DNA of 14,800 nt. Origin: an uncultured Erysipelotrichaceae bacterium (GTDB lineage: Bacteria; Bacillota_I; Bacilli_A; Erysipelotrichales; Erysipelotrichaceae). Under the pieces are notes generated by a model. It saw nothing but the letters and a program-made list of their open reading frames with translations. It made no database searches and was not told the DNA's origin. The position numbers were made by a program, and so were the translations under genes. Positions 4,366 through 12,504 of the stretch are shown here, in pieces. Position 1 is the stretch's first letter. Each line of letters starts with the position of its first letter. The stretch is taken from the NCBI GenBank assembly GCA_937902945.1, contig CALEMD010000105.1, positions 1 through 14,800 on the forward strand, written 5' to 3'.

Positions 4366-5592
4366 TCAAGGATGCCATGTTACAACTCCATTTTTCTTTG
4401 TACATATTTGATACGTTGATTCTGCAGCTCCGCCAAAACAAACATTCCCATTGGTATCAATATCCAATATATAAGATGTTCCCTGTGCATTAACGCTATT
4501 AGATACCCCCATGCTTGGCTGTTTTGTATCATACAAATAGACAGATACTACATTAGTAATATCTGGATCATATGATCCTCCGAAAATAAGCTGGGATGAT
4601 CCGGAAATTCCGCTGATGTTAATTGTTCCTTTGCTTGTTCCATCACATGTGACATTGATTCCTTTTCCTTGATTGTCAGAATAGACATATCTATCAACCG
4701 ACCAACCGATCAAAACTTTGATATATGTTCCGGATTCACTAGCCGTTCCATCTTGCAAACAATGATATGCTTGCAGACTTTTTATAGTAGGTTTTACATA
4801 CGCGAGTTTCCATGATGCTGTCAATGTAAGATTGTAATTTCCTGTAAATGATCCACCGGCAGCATATGTTTTACCATCAGATCCACTCCATGACACAAAA
4901 TCATAAAGAGTTCTAGTTGGCTTTTTCGTGGTTATGGTAAGCGTTTGGCCGTATGTTTTAGTTTGATTGGAAGGAGTTCCTGTTCCGCCGTTTGCATTAA
5001 ACGTTACTGTCCAAGTATTGATTTTCCATACGGCCGTAAGTTTTAATGCATAATTACCAGTAAATGATGCTTTTGCATTGTAGTTTTTACCATCGGATCC
5101 GCTCCAATACTGGAATGTATAACCAGTTCTACTTGATGCCGATGCTACGGTGCAGCTTATTCCGTATATCTTCGTCTGTGATCCAGGAGTACTGCCTCCT
5201 GCTCCGTCATACGATACTGTATATCTTGGATTGGCAGATGTTGATATCGTAACGGTTGCAGTTGCTGATCCACTAGGATATGTAGATTCACCATAGCAAG
5301 AAAAAGAAACGCTTTTTGCGCTTCCATCTGATCCATGACTAACGGTAATCGTATAGCTATCTAATACTTCATTGTAATTGCCTGGCACGGCGTATGGAGC
5401 ACTTCTATCTCCACGTCCAGACAAATTGATATGTGAATCATCAGCATAAACGGTGTATGGCGAATCGTTGTAATAGCGTCCTTCAACTTTAATCGTTGAT
5501 GTAGATCCATTATTTGACTGTTCTGATGCTGATACGCCAACTCCTACTCCGCCATATCCTGGATTGCCTATTTCGGCATAGACTGTTGCCAT
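4366..5592 (-). CDS. Tail structural protein with two InlB-type B-repeats
   Basis: 408 residues. The first 120 are beta-rich and glycine/serine-rich (MATVYAEIGNPGYGG...), as in phage DUF859-type structural proteins. Residues about 124-190 and 194-262 are two copies of a Listeria/Bacteroides-type repeat (Flg_new or InlB B-repeat): each opens YTVSYDGAGG or WTVTFNANGG, has a TKxYG segment, FxxWSGSDGKxY and ends LTAxWK. These grasp-like folds extend surface proteins and often mediate adhesion. The last 145 residues hold further strands and end in a CFGGAAESTYQI segment. A strong GGAGGTGA ribosome binding site lies 5 bases upstream of ATG. Lying just after Tal, it is likely a tail-tip or fibre component that reaches towards the host surface. 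The repeat call is firm, the binding role inferred. Confidence 0.82.
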   Translation of the reverse strand: MATVYAEIGNPGYGGVGVGVSASEQSNNGSTSTIKVEGRYYNDSPYTVYADDSHINLSGRGDRSAPYAVPGNYNEVLDSYTITVSHGSDGSAKSVSFSCYGESTYPSGSATATVTISTSANPRYTVSYDGAGGSTPGSQTKIYGISCTVASASSRTGYTFQYWSGSDGKNYNAKASFTGNYALKLTAVWKINTWTVTFNANGGTGTPSNQTKTYGQTLTITTKKPTRTLYDFVSWSGSDGKTYAAGGSFTGNYNLTLTASWKLAYVKPTIKSLQAYHCLQDGTASESGTYIKVLIGWSVDRYVYSDNQGKGINVTCDGTSKGTINISGISGSSQLIFGGSYDPDITNVVSVYLYDTKQPSMGVSNSVNAQGTSYILDIDTNGNVCFGGAAESTYQICTKKNGVVTWHP

Positions 5593-5604
5593 TTATTCAC
5601 CTCC

Positions 5605-7362
5605 TCATTTATTAATATAGTTAAGGCTCAAATGGCCATTAGAGCGCATATGGAATTGATAATATCCGTCGCTGTCGATGCCATTATCAATGTTGAGAGC
5701 CGTGAAGAATTCAGCAGATGCGATATGCATCTCTTTGTTTGTTATGTATGCTACTTCAATTCCATTGTCATAAAATGATATCTTATCTGCTGACATTACC
5801 AGCTTCATTGATGCTGTATCGTTGCCGATCATAACTGATCCATCAGGTTGAACTGTGAAATATTCAGACAGGCCCATATGGAATATGCCATTATCCAGAT
5901 CCCAGTAATTTACTCCTGTTTTATCCTGGATAACGCCCGCTTTCAGAATTGCTCCATTTAGTTCTCCAACATCCATGAAATTAGCAACGATATGACCGTC
6001 AGATGTGATTGCTGTTCCAAAGTTCCCAGTATATCCAGTTGAAGAATACCCTAGTCCTTCTTTGTTCCATCGCCAGATCTTTTGGCTGTCGTTAACATTA
6101 GGAGCATCCATGATATCAATTTCATCAGGAAATCCATCTCCATCAGAATCTCTCATTACAACGAATCCGCCTTTATTACCCGTTATGAGCTGAGTAGCCA
6201 ATAGGATAGCTTTGTCCATTGCAGAATACTCAACTGCTGTATCCGTCTTTTTCTGAATATCTGATATTGTGGATGATATTGATGATTTAGCATCACCTAT
6301 TTCGACAGAATCATATGAGTCAAGCAGTACATCCCATATTGTTTTGATACATTTTGCAGTGGCGTTTATCCCATATTTTTCAAAATAGATCGTCACTGTA
6401 TCACATAGGTTAACCGCAGTATTAACTCCCTTTTGATACGATATCAAAATATTGTCTGTATTCGTTGTAAGGAATACTCCGCTGTTGTCGGTAAGATAGT
6501 CTGTATTGTCAGACGTATCATGCTGTATAAAAGATACTGTCAGATTTACTTCTGGGACTCCTACATTATTAGATTTGATATAAGATGCAGTCTTTTCATC
6601 AATCTGAGCAATGGTCGGTACTGTTTGAAAATCCTGGCTAAAATCAGCTGTAATGATCTTCGTAAAATCAAAGGTTCCTTCAACATTTACTAAATGGCCC
6701 TGAATGACAGTTCCATCTGCACTGGCATAATATCCGATGACTCCAGTATAGACATTGCTGCAGTTTTCTTCCTGCTTTAGTTCAGTAAGATTTTTCCCAT
6801 ATCTGATAACAACACCGCGATCTTCCCCGCGACTGTTTTCTAGCGAAATATTGAATTTATTGTAATGATATTCGCCACCATAAATATCTAATAAAGATCC
6901 TGTTTTACCGCCCATACAGGATCTAATTGATGATGGTACTGTTACATTAAAAGCGGCCGCCGTTGATCGAGTTGAACTAAAGTTAAAGGGACAGCTTGAA
7001 ATACTGTTTCCAGTCAATCCTGATAATGCCTGCTGTATTCCTAATGCAGTAAATGGTGTACAAACATAGCCGCTGAGATCATAGGATATATGTCTGCAGT
7101 TAACAGTTACAATTCCATCTAATGGCTTTGAAATCGCATAAATGCGAAATGGCTGCGGATCATCGTAATAATTAGGCTTAGCAAGTATCAAACGTCTTAA
7201 TTGCAGATCAGCAAAATGTATTCCTGATGCTGGATACGTCATTTCCAGTTCATAGGATCCATTCCTTTCCTCAGTAACTAAGCAAGATATAGAATCTGTT
7301 AGATATCCAAGGCCCATAGAGGAGAATTTTGCTTCGGTTTGATCATATAAGATTGGGATCAT
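5605..7362 (-). CDS. Tail-associated protein (Tal), prophage endopeptidase tail family
   Basis: 585 residues from the ATG at 7362, which overlaps the Dit stop as ATGA; a TTG at 7374 would add four residues but lies in the Shine-Dalgarno region. The N-terminal 370 residues match the tail hub family of Gram-positive siphophages: MIPILYDQ, YELEMTYP, DDPQPFRIYAI, then CMGGKTGSLLDIYGGEYHYNKF and VVIRYGKNL. This part forms the trimeric hub at the end of the tail tube. The C-terminal half follows a known extension (KGGFVVM, DIMDAP, KIWRWNKEGLGYSSTGYTG, AITSDGHIVANF) and ends in repeated beta-rich sequence. Residues about 405-416 form a perfect DxDxDG calcium-binding loop. No lytic domain with recognisable catalytic residues is seen, so the endopeptidase name is only that of the family. 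Confidence 0.9.
   Translation of the reverse strand: MIPILYDQTEAKFSSMGLGYLTDSISCLVTEERNGSYELEMTYPASGIHFADLQLRRLILAKPNYYDDPQPFRIYAISKPLDGIVTVNCRHISYDLSGYVCTPFTALGIQQALSGLTGNSISSCPFNFSSTRSTAAAFNVTVPSSIRSCMGGKTGSLLDIYGGEYHYNKFNISLENSRGEDRGVVIRYGKNLTELKQEENCSNVYTGVIGYYASADGTVIQGHLVNVEGTFDFTKIITADFSQDFQTVPTIAQIDEKTASYIKSNNVGVPEVNLTVSFIQHDTSDNTDYLTDNSGVFLTTNTDNILISYQKGVNTAVNLCDTVTIYFEKYGINATAKCIKTIWDVLLDSYDSVEIGDAKSSISSTISDIQKKTDTAVEYSAMDKAILLATQLITGNKGGFVVMRDSDGDGFPDEIDIMDAPNVNDSQKIWRWNKEGLGYSSTGYTGNFGTAITSDGHIVANFMDVGELNGAILKAGVIQDKTGVNYWDLDNGIFHMGLSEYFTVQPDGSVMIGNDTASMKLVMSADKISFYDNGIEVAYITNKEMHIASAEFFTALNIDNGIDSDGYYQFHMRSNGHLSLNYINK
6115..6150 (-). other. Calcium-binding DxDxDG loop in Tal
   Basis: The twelve codons encode DSDGDGFPDEID, with Asp at loop positions 1, 3, 5, 9 and 12 and Gly at 6. 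That meets the EF-hand or dockerin-like loop rule. It sits in the stretch between the hub domain and the GLGYSSTGY motif. Calcium binding is inferred from the residues alone. Confidence 0.55.
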
Positions 7363-8075
7363 AGCATCCACCAACGAGGCATGATATCAACTGATGTAAT
7401 ACCACCCGTGAATGTGACTTTGCTTTTGCCTTCTGGTATTGATGGGTACTCTCCCAGTGATACGCAGTTATTTTTATTTTCTGCTGTTTCACGGTACACG
7501 TTCATCTCTTCGCAATCAATTTTCAGATAATCGGTTAAACTGATGATATTCAGTGTAACAGATCCAACTGTAACAGTGCCAGGACCTGTTCCATAAACAG
7601 TGATCAATGGATATGCATCAAAACATGATGGATTGTCTATTTCTGATCCGCTTGTAGAAATATTAAAAATTTCATCACCAGAAACAAGACGACGATACGG
7701 ATGACAACTTACCGTGATTTTGAAACTGGCGGTAGAATAGCCAATGTCTCTTGCTGGATCAAAACTATCGGAAACTCTTCCCATACGATATTCATTACTT
7801 TTATCAGAATCTTCAAGTCGTACAATTTTACCTTTTAAAGAAAGTAAAAAACAGCGAAAAGATTGAAGATCTTCCTTAACAGATTTGTCCATAAAGCAGT
7901 AATAATTAACTTGCTTATTTTTCCATCTGCCTTTGTCTACTGCAATAGTTCCATTTCGTCCTGGTATATCAATCTCTTCACTATCTCTTTCAGGAGCTCC
8001 ATCATCATCGCTTCCTGCATACGTAGCATGATATTTATCAACTATATTTGTGCCATCGATTGTTAATGTTCTCAT
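7359..8075 (-). CDS. Distal tail protein Dit
   Basis: 238 residues. Dit forms the hexameric ring that joins the tail tube to the tail tip in Gram-positive siphophages. The N-terminal part carries the family pattern (LTIDGTNIVDKYHATY, IDIPGRNGTIAVDKGRWKNKQVNY), the middle the ring-forming belt (RLEDSDKSNEYRMGRVSD, ATFKI-like SFKITVSCHPYRR). The C-terminal galectin-like half includes NPSCFDAYPLITVYG and ends PRWWML, a typical Dit end. Its ATG overlaps the tape measure stop and its TGA overlaps the Tal start, both by ATGA. Gene order tape measure, Dit, Tal is the standard one. Length is within the usual range for Dit proteins without an inserted carbohydrate-binding domain. Confidence 0.92.
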   Translation of the reverse strand: MRTLTIDGTNIVDKYHATYAGSDDDGAPERDSEEIDIPGRNGTIAVDKGRWKNKQVNYYCFMDKSVKEDLQSFRCFLLSLKGKIVRLEDSDKSNEYRMGRVSDSFDPARDIGYSTASFKITVSCHPYRRLVSGDEIFNISTSGSEIDNPSCFDAYPLITVYGTGPGTVTVGSVTLNIISLTDYLKIDCEEMNVYRETAENKNNCVSLGEYPSIPEGKSKVTFTGGITSVDIMPRWWML

Positions 8076-10330
8076 CCAAATACAGCCTCCTTGCTAGCAG
8101 TTCTTTTTTGTATCTCATCCATTACATATTCAGCAATTTCTTTATTGTTGCTGTTTTCAGGCGGATATACATTGATGACTACAGATTGCATATTTGATGA
8201 CGTAACAGATCCTTTATCGGAAACGCTACTAGGTACAGAACAATTTAGTAAGGCTGCAGATGATTCACTGCCTACGACAGCCTGTTTAACAGATCCAGTA
8301 ATATCTGTTCCGATTGACATATCAGATGTCAATGATTTCATAGCATCCGTGATCTTATATGAATTATCATCAATTCCTGATGCTAATCCGCCAATAAAAT
8401 CAGGCATCCATTTTTCATATTCGCGCAATGGTCCTTTATCTGGCTTTGAAAAATGCAGAAAATCAGTAATTGTTCCAACAACATTACCAATGGCATCTCC
8501 AATTCCGCCGATCATGTCGCCAATACCGTCAATAAATCCTTGGATCATGTCTTTTCCCCATTGCAAAGCATTGCCAGGCAGAGCCGTGAACCATCCGCTG
8601 ATGGCATCCCATACACCGCCAAAGAAATCACCGACGCCATTCCAAATATTGCAGATTCCATCCCATGCGCCTTGGAATACTCCAGAGAAGAATCCTGTTA
8701 CTGCATCAAATATATTACTGATGGCATTCCATGTATTGCCGAAAAAGTCTCCCCAATGGCCAACAATATCTTTAATCGCATCCCAAGCTCCAGAGAAATC
8801 ACCTCTGAATACATCTTCGACAACATTAAAGATGCCTGCAATAGTATTCCATATCGTTGCAAAGAAATCAGCTACAACAGACCAAATATTCTGAATGACT
8901 GTCCAAGCTGTCTGAAAGAAGTTTCCAAGTGTTTCTGCCACTGGAGTAAAAATCGTAACAATAGCATCCCATTGTGCTTGAAAATATGGTGCAAAGAAAT
9001 CCCATATTGCACAGATCATATCAAATGCATTTTTAAATGCTTGGATCATTGCATCGATAATAGGCTGGCACGCCGATAGCATGCTCTGAACACCTGATAT
9101 GATCGAATCAATGACAGTCTTCACAATAGGTGTGATCCATGCAACAAATGACTGTATTTGAGCCCACAGTTCACCTACAAATGCCCTGAACGTTTCAGAA
9201 TTATTGTAGAGGATAACCAATGCCGCTACAGCTCCCGCAATAGCCGCAATAATAATCGTAAATGGGTTTAAACTTAATGCCGACATCAGCCCTGATAGGC
9301 CGCCTCCCGCGGCAGTCATAGCGGCGCTAAATGTTCCAAAGGCAGCAGATGCTGAACTAACAGCGCTTGAAATAGACATTGCCAGCTTCAGACCAACAAA
9401 TGCAGCACCAAGCGATTCAATAACCGGGATCATTTGCTTAATTGGACCAGGAAGCAGATCAACAATAGATGTTCCTATCTGCTTGATCATTGGAATAAAG
9501 TTATCAAGAACGAATGTTTTCGTGGTTTTCATCAATTCATCAAATGCCGGTTTCACATTTTCACCTATTGCTATAGATCCACCTAGGTTAGATGCAGCAG
9601 CCTTCATTGCATCAAATGATCCTGAGAATGTTGTACTCGCTTCTTCAGCAGCAACACCAGTCAATCCCAAATTATCCTGAATAACATGGATTGCGGAATA
9701 TACATCTCCAAGATTTGAGATATCATAATGAACCCCAGATATCTTTTCGGCATCAGCAAGAAGTCTCTCCATCTCAGTCTTAGTTCCACCATAGCCAAGC
9801 TTCAAGTTGTCCAGCATCGTATAGTTCTGTTTTGCGAATCCCTGGTAAGCATCCTGGATTGAACTGATATCTGTACCCATCTTAGCTTGGTTATCAGACA
9901 TATCCTTGATTGCAGTATTAGCAGCATTTGCGGCCTTAACAGCATCTCCGCCATATGCCTGTTTTAAAGATGCTCCAAAACTAACTGCCTGCTCCGAATA
10001 ATCATTCATTGACATGCCATAAGATGATGCTTCTTTTGCAAATCCTCTAACGCTATCAGCCGCCTCTCCATAGATTGTTGTAACGCCGCCAGCATATGAC
10101 TGCTGCAGCTTAGCTCCTTCACTAATAGTAGACTGCATGATCTTGGTGAATGCTGCCGCAATGCCTGCACTTGCAATGATCGACTTGAACTTACCAGCGA
10201 ATGAATTTCCGGCTGATTGTCCTGCAGACTCGGCTTCGCCACCCATAGCCTTTGTTAGGTTTGCTTTCATACCCTCTGTTGACGGCATTATCTGCACATA
10301 CGCCTTACCGATTGTTGTTCCATCTGCCAT
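8072..10330 (-). CDS. Tail tape measure protein
   Basis: Sets tail length and is thought to pass through the membrane with the DNA. The ATG at 10330 (752 residues) is preferred: GAGGTG lies 7 bases before it, and the GTG at 10339 that would add three residues is part of that site. The N-terminal 300 residues are Ala- and Ser-rich and helical (KAYVQIMPSTEGMK, AAAFTKIMQSTISEG), as in the TP901 tape measure family. Hydrophobic segments lie at about 305-325 and 355-378. From about 390 to 595 follows a Trp-rich series of about 25- to 35-residue units (WDAI, FFGNTWNAI, FSGVFQGAWDGI). The end has the LHFSKPDKGPLREYEKWMPDFIGGLASGI pattern seen in many tape measure proteins. From the usual rule of about 0.15 nm per residue, a tail near 110 nm would be expected. 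Confidence 0.93.
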   Translation of the reverse strand: MADGTTIGKAYVQIMPSTEGMKANLTKAMGGEAESAGQSAGNSFAGKFKSIIASAGIAAAFTKIMQSTISEGAKLQQSYAGGVTTIYGEAADSVRGFAKEASSYGMSMNDYSEQAVSFGASLKQAYGGDAVKAANAANTAIKDMSDNQAKMGTDISSIQDAYQGFAKQNYTMLDNLKLGYGGTKTEMERLLADAEKISGVHYDISNLGDVYSAIHVIQDNLGLTGVAAEEASTTFSGSFDAMKAAASNLGGSIAIGENVKPAFDELMKTTKTFVLDNFIPMIKQIGTSIVDLLPGPIKQMIPVIESLGAAFVGLKLAMSISSAVSSASAAFGTFSAAMTAAGGGLSGLMSALSLNPFTIIIAAIAGAVAALVILYNNSETFRAFVGELWAQIQSFVAWITPIVKTVIDSIISGVQSMLSACQPIIDAMIQAFKNAFDMICAIWDFFAPYFQAQWDAIVTIFTPVAETLGNFFQTAWTVIQNIWSVVADFFATIWNTIAGIFNVVEDVFRGDFSGAWDAIKDIVGHWGDFFGNTWNAISNIFDAVTGFFSGVFQGAWDGICNIWNGVGDFFGGVWDAISGWFTALPGNALQWGKDMIQGFIDGIGDMIGGIGDAIGNVVGTITDFLHFSKPDKGPLREYEKWMPDFIGGLASGIDDNSYKITDAMKSLTSDMSIGTDITGSVKQAVVGSESSAALLNCSVPSSVSDKGSVTSSNMQSVVINVYPPENSNNKEIAEYVMDEIQKRTASKEAVFG

Positions 10331-10335
10331 GCTAT

Positions 10336-10737
10336 TCACCTCGTTTCTATATGTTTATGGCCCGCTAATCTCTCCCAGGCCTTTTCATAATCTTCACTAT
10401 TTTTATATCCTTGATACTCTGTAGCCTGTTTGTGCACTCCATGAATGATCTTGTCCGTAATATATTCAGGTTTCTTCAATTTCTTTCTTGAATGAGCAGA
10501 TTGTGTTACATAGATCAAATTCTGCAGATCGTCGTGAATGATTGCCAAAAGAGATCCATTCAGATCTGCTTGAACACTATCCAATGCCATTCTTGAACGA
10601 GAGTTCTGTCTCAAACCAGCCGCTAAAATAGCGATAAAACTTACATGATATGATTTGTAATCATAAATCTGATAGGTTTCTGCTAAATCGCATATAAAAG
10701 CATCCTCATCATTCTTCACAAAGGCAGCCAGGCACAT
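10336..10737 (-). CDS. Tail assembly chaperone, downstream frame (GpT-like, DUF5361 type)
   Basis: 133 residues in the -1 frame relative to the upstream chaperone ORF. Residues 14-60 hold the family pattern: ICDLAETYQIYDYKSYHVSFIAILAAGLRQNSRSRMAL, with SR followed by a short hydrophobic stretch. The rest is charged and ends WERLAGHK. It can be made alone from the ATG at 10737, which overlaps the upstream TAA (TAATG), but no Shine-Dalgarno site is seen. The chief product is probably the fusion made by frameshifting at 10746-10740. Such G/GT pairs coat the tape measure protein and recruit tail tube subunits; they are not in the finished virion. The next gene is the tape measure, the standard order. 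Confidence 0.85.
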   Translation of the reverse strand: MCLAAFVKNDEDAFICDLAETYQIYDYKSYHVSFIAILAAGLRQNSRSRMALDSVQADLNGSLLAIIHDDLQNLIYVTQSAHSRKKLKKPEYITDKIIHGVHKQATEYQGYKNSEDYEKAWERLAGHKHIETR

Positions 10738-11039
10738 TAGTTTTTTGTTTCTTTGCTCGAATTAAAAATATCTACCAATTCATCAGATATCTTCTTGATA
10801 GGTACTCTTCCATCCTTTTCTCTAACATGATCGTACAATGATTTTTTCTCTTCTTTTCCAAGTAGAAGATCTAATACTTTTGGCATCTGCAATGGATCAC
10901 TTCCACTTGCGCCAGACATGGCTTCAACTAATTCCATATTGTCTAGGTTCTGCCTTGGAATGGAAAAAGAGAAACCAGTTGAGGTTTCTCCCTTAATTAC
11001 TCCATCCAAAGCGGTATTTGTTTTAACCGCCTCATTCAT
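10737..11039 (-). CDS. Tail assembly chaperone, upstream frame (GpG-like)
   Basis: 100 residues, starting MNEAVKTNTALDGVIKGET. The middle holds NLDNMELVEAMSGASGSDPLQMPKVLDLLLGKEEKKSLYDHV, the helical core typical of the small chaperone in Bacillota siphophages. The end (LVDIFNSSKETKN) carries the slippery site A AAA AAC just before TAA. It lies between the tail tube gene and the tape measure gene, where tail assembly chaperones always sit. Most ribosomes should stop here; a fraction shifts by -1 and reads on into the next ORF, giving a fusion of about 234 residues. Start codon ATG is 5 bases after the tail tube stop. Confidence 0.85.
   Translation of the reverse strand: MNEAVKTNTALDGVIKGETSTGFSFSIPRQNLDNMELVEAMSGASGSDPLQMPKVLDLLLGKEEKKSLYDHVREKDGRVPIKKISDELVDIFNSSKETKN
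10740..10746 (-). promoter_or_regulatory. Programmed -1 frameshift site A AAA AAC
   Basis: On the minus strand the heptamer AAAAAAC fits X XXY YYZ in the frame of the upstream chaperone (ACA AAA AAC TAA), with the stop codon right behind it. Slipping back one base gives CTA ATG TGC, which enters the downstream ORF with a single extra Leu codon. The phase, place and gene pair all agree with the conserved frameshift of tailed-phage tail genes. No strong downstream pseudoknot was evident by eye. Confidence 0.88.
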
Positions 11040-11044
11040 TATGA

Positions 11045-11608
11045 TTATACTCCTGCAGCCGGTGATTTAATATACTCATAATGAGTTACACCAGAGCTAT
11101 CCGGCAGTGCCGATGTCGTTACGTTGTAACCGACTGGATCGCTGTCATTGTACGTAATATCATCCATGTCAGTAATCTTTCCATCAGGGATGACAATCCG
11201 CTTCAGTACTCCGCCTTTCATGATCATATCGATAACCCAAACATAATCGGTATTCTCATCGTTCGTTGCTTTAACTGTGATGCCTGTTTGAAGATCACCT
11301 GTTACATTCCCGGCATTATATACAGCCTTTAATACATCTGCATTCAATGCCTCAATCAGGTTGTACTGCCATGTATCCTCTTTAGCGCCCTGTGTATACA
11401 GAACTGGATCTCCACCCCATGCGTTAACCGTATCACTGGATGGCGCATTTGAGTTCGTGATTCCATCATCAGATACATATCCAAGAGCCGTATAAGTTGC
11501 TGCCAATGCTGTTGATGCATCTGTAGGAAGTGCTGTTCCTAACGGTGCATAATACACTGATCCAGCCTTATGCGGCTTTCCAGTAGTAACATTTGTTGCT
11601 GTAGACAT
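11045..11608 (-). CDS. Major tail tube protein
   Basis: 187 residues. Subunit of the hexameric rings stacked to form the tail tube. The sequence is beta-rich with a single helix-like part in the middle (IEALNADVLKAVYNAG): an N-terminal region MSTATNVTTGKPHKAGSVYYAPLGT, then TALGYVSDDGITNS, WGGDPVLYTQGAKEDTWQYN, and a C-terminal strand set (DYVWVIDMIMKGGVLKRIVIPDGKITDMDDITYNDSDPVGYNVT). These are features of the siphophage tail tube family of Bacillota. Placed between the tail terminator and the chaperone pair, as usual. It starts at ATG with a GAGGAC-like ribosome binding site. No added immunoglobulin-like domain is seen at the end. Confidence 0.9.
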   Translation of the reverse strand: MSTATNVTTGKPHKAGSVYYAPLGTALPTDASTALAATYTALGYVSDDGITNSNAPSSDTVNAWGGDPVLYTQGAKEDTWQYNLIEALNADVLKAVYNAGNVTGDLQTGITVKATNDENTDYVWVIDMIMKGGVLKRIVIPDGKITDMDDITYNDSDPVGYNVTTSALPDSSGVTHYEYIKSPAAGV

Positions 11609-11610
11609 TT

Positions 11611-11952
11611 TTAGTCCTCCATATAGACCAAATCAAATACCGCCTGATAGCGGTATTCTTTGGTCGTCGTATTTGTGTAATTGTAAAACGTATTGAGAGA
11701 GCATTTGGAAACATTAGTCAGATCATCGATGTCGGCCATCATCTTTACAACTTCATCATTCAGTTTTGCCGCCTTGTAAAGTGATCCGGCATATGACTGG
11801 ATTGCAAATGTTGCATTGCTGATATGCTCATATGAGCTACCGCTTGTTACTTCCAACAGGACAAATGGCAGCACTGCATTTTCAGGACGTTCCATGTACG
11901 CTTCAACTGATAATTTACTGTTTAAATAATCCAGAACAGTTTTCTCAATCAT
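11611..11952 (-). CDS. Tail terminator or minor neck protein
   Basis: 113 residues. It opens with a helix (MIEKTVLDYLNSKLSVEAYMERPEN), then a strand with a Pro turn (LPFVLLEVTSGSS), a second helical stretch (SLYKAAKLNDEVVKMMADID), and a C-terminal strand YRYQAVFDLVYMED. This is the alpha/beta layout of tail terminator proteins (gpU-like or DUF3168-like), where the last strand often ends in a short acidic tail. It overlaps the preceding neck gene by four bases (ATGA) and stops two bases before the tail tube gene, in the usual place. It would cap the tail tube and join it to the head. Family membership is judged from pattern and place, not from a strong motif. Confidence 0.78.
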   Translation of the reverse strand: MIEKTVLDYLNSKLSVEAYMERPENAVLPFVLLEVTSGSSYEHISNATFAIQSYAGSLYKAAKLNDEVVKMMADIDDLTNVSKCSLNTFYNYTNTTTKEYRYQAVFDLVYMED

Positions 11953-12179
11953 TTGTGTACCGCCTTGAGAAGCGTGTTGTTCTCCATGTCATCCGATGTC
12001 ATTGCCTGCTCGACAATCCCTTTAACACGTGTGCGGGCATGTGTAATGATTGGCTTCGCATCTCCTGCCTCTGCCGCAATCTTTTTGGTGTAACTAGTAA
12101 TTAAGTCTGTTGCTCCATCTGAGTTACGCATATTCCTTAGACCTGGAATATCAAGTTTCAGTTTGAAGTTTTTACTCAT
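11949..12179 (-). CDS. Short neck protein (HK97 gp10 or minor capsid 2 position)
   Basis: 76 residues from the ATG at 12179, with GGTGGAG 5 bases upstream; the open frame reaches back to 12272 but that part overlaps the preceding gene in another frame and has no start signal. The protein begins MSKNFKLKLDIPGLRNMRNSD, then TDLITSYTKKIAAEAGDAKPIITHARTRVKGIVEQAMTSDDMENNTLLKAVHK. The end pattern (TRVKGIV...A...D...NNTLLKAV) resembles small head-tail joining proteins that stand where HK97 gp10 stands. It is only about half the length usual for gp10. It overlaps both neighbours, by 8 and 4 bases. The role in head-tail joining is inferred from place and the C-terminal pattern. Confidence 0.65.
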   Translation of the reverse strand: MSKNFKLKLDIPGLRNMRNSDGATDLITSYTKKIAAEAGDAKPIITHARTRVKGIVEQAMTSDDMENNTLLKAVHK

Positions 12180-12504
12180 AGTTCTCCACCTCGATCTTGT
12201 CGTTCCAGCGTAATGGCACATTGTCAGGAATATAGTGCTGTGGCTGTCCAATGGTTCGATATTTCTTTCCACTAATAACCACAGTCTTATTCTCCCAATC
12301 GTGCTTGTCTTTTTTAGGGATGCACAGAGTGTAGACGGCTTTCTTGCCGGTTAGATTCATCTTTTCAGCGATATCCTCAGATGCAGACGGGCTTACAAGC
12401 ACATCATCCACACTTATCTCCTGATCCGTATAGACTGGTGCTCCAAAATCATCTGTCCCGCTCTGCTCATGGCTTAAAAGGATGACTGTCATTCCCTTAA
12501 TCAT
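12172..12504 (-). CDS. Minor capsid / head closure protein
   Basis: 110 residues. Typical pattern of the Minor_capsid_1 family of Bacillota phages: an N-terminal strand MTVILLSHEQSGTDDFGAPVYTD, then DVLVSPSASEDIAE, an IPKKDKHDWENKTVVISGKKYRTIG segment, and the end PLRWNDKIEVENYE. Proteins with the WN(D/K)KIEVE(N/R)YE end serve as the head closure or stopper ring between connector and tail. The ATG overlaps the connector stop by ATGA, with AGGTGG 8 bases upstream; its own end overlaps the next start by 8 bases. The run of overlaps shows a tightly packed neck cassette. Confidence 0.82.
   Translation of the reverse strand: MIKGMTVILLSHEQSGTDDFGAPVYTDQEISVDDVLVSPSASEDIAEKMNLTGKKAVYTLCIPKKDKHDWENKTVVISGKKYRTIGQPQHYIPDNVPLRWNDKIEVENYE

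Noticed and set aside
7363..7374. TTG start that would add four residues to Tal.
   Set aside because: It lies in the ribosome binding region; the ATG at 7362 overlaps the Dit stop as ATGA and gives the usual MIPILY start.
8091..9079. Two long plus-strand open frames opposite the tape measure gene (267 and 208 codons).
   Set aside because: They mirror the tape measure codons, have no ribosome binding site, overlap one another, and their translations are low in protein-like pattern. They are shadows.
10331..10339. GTG start that would add three residues to the tape measure protein.
   Set aside because: The GTG is part of the GAGGTG ribosome binding site for the ATG at 10330.
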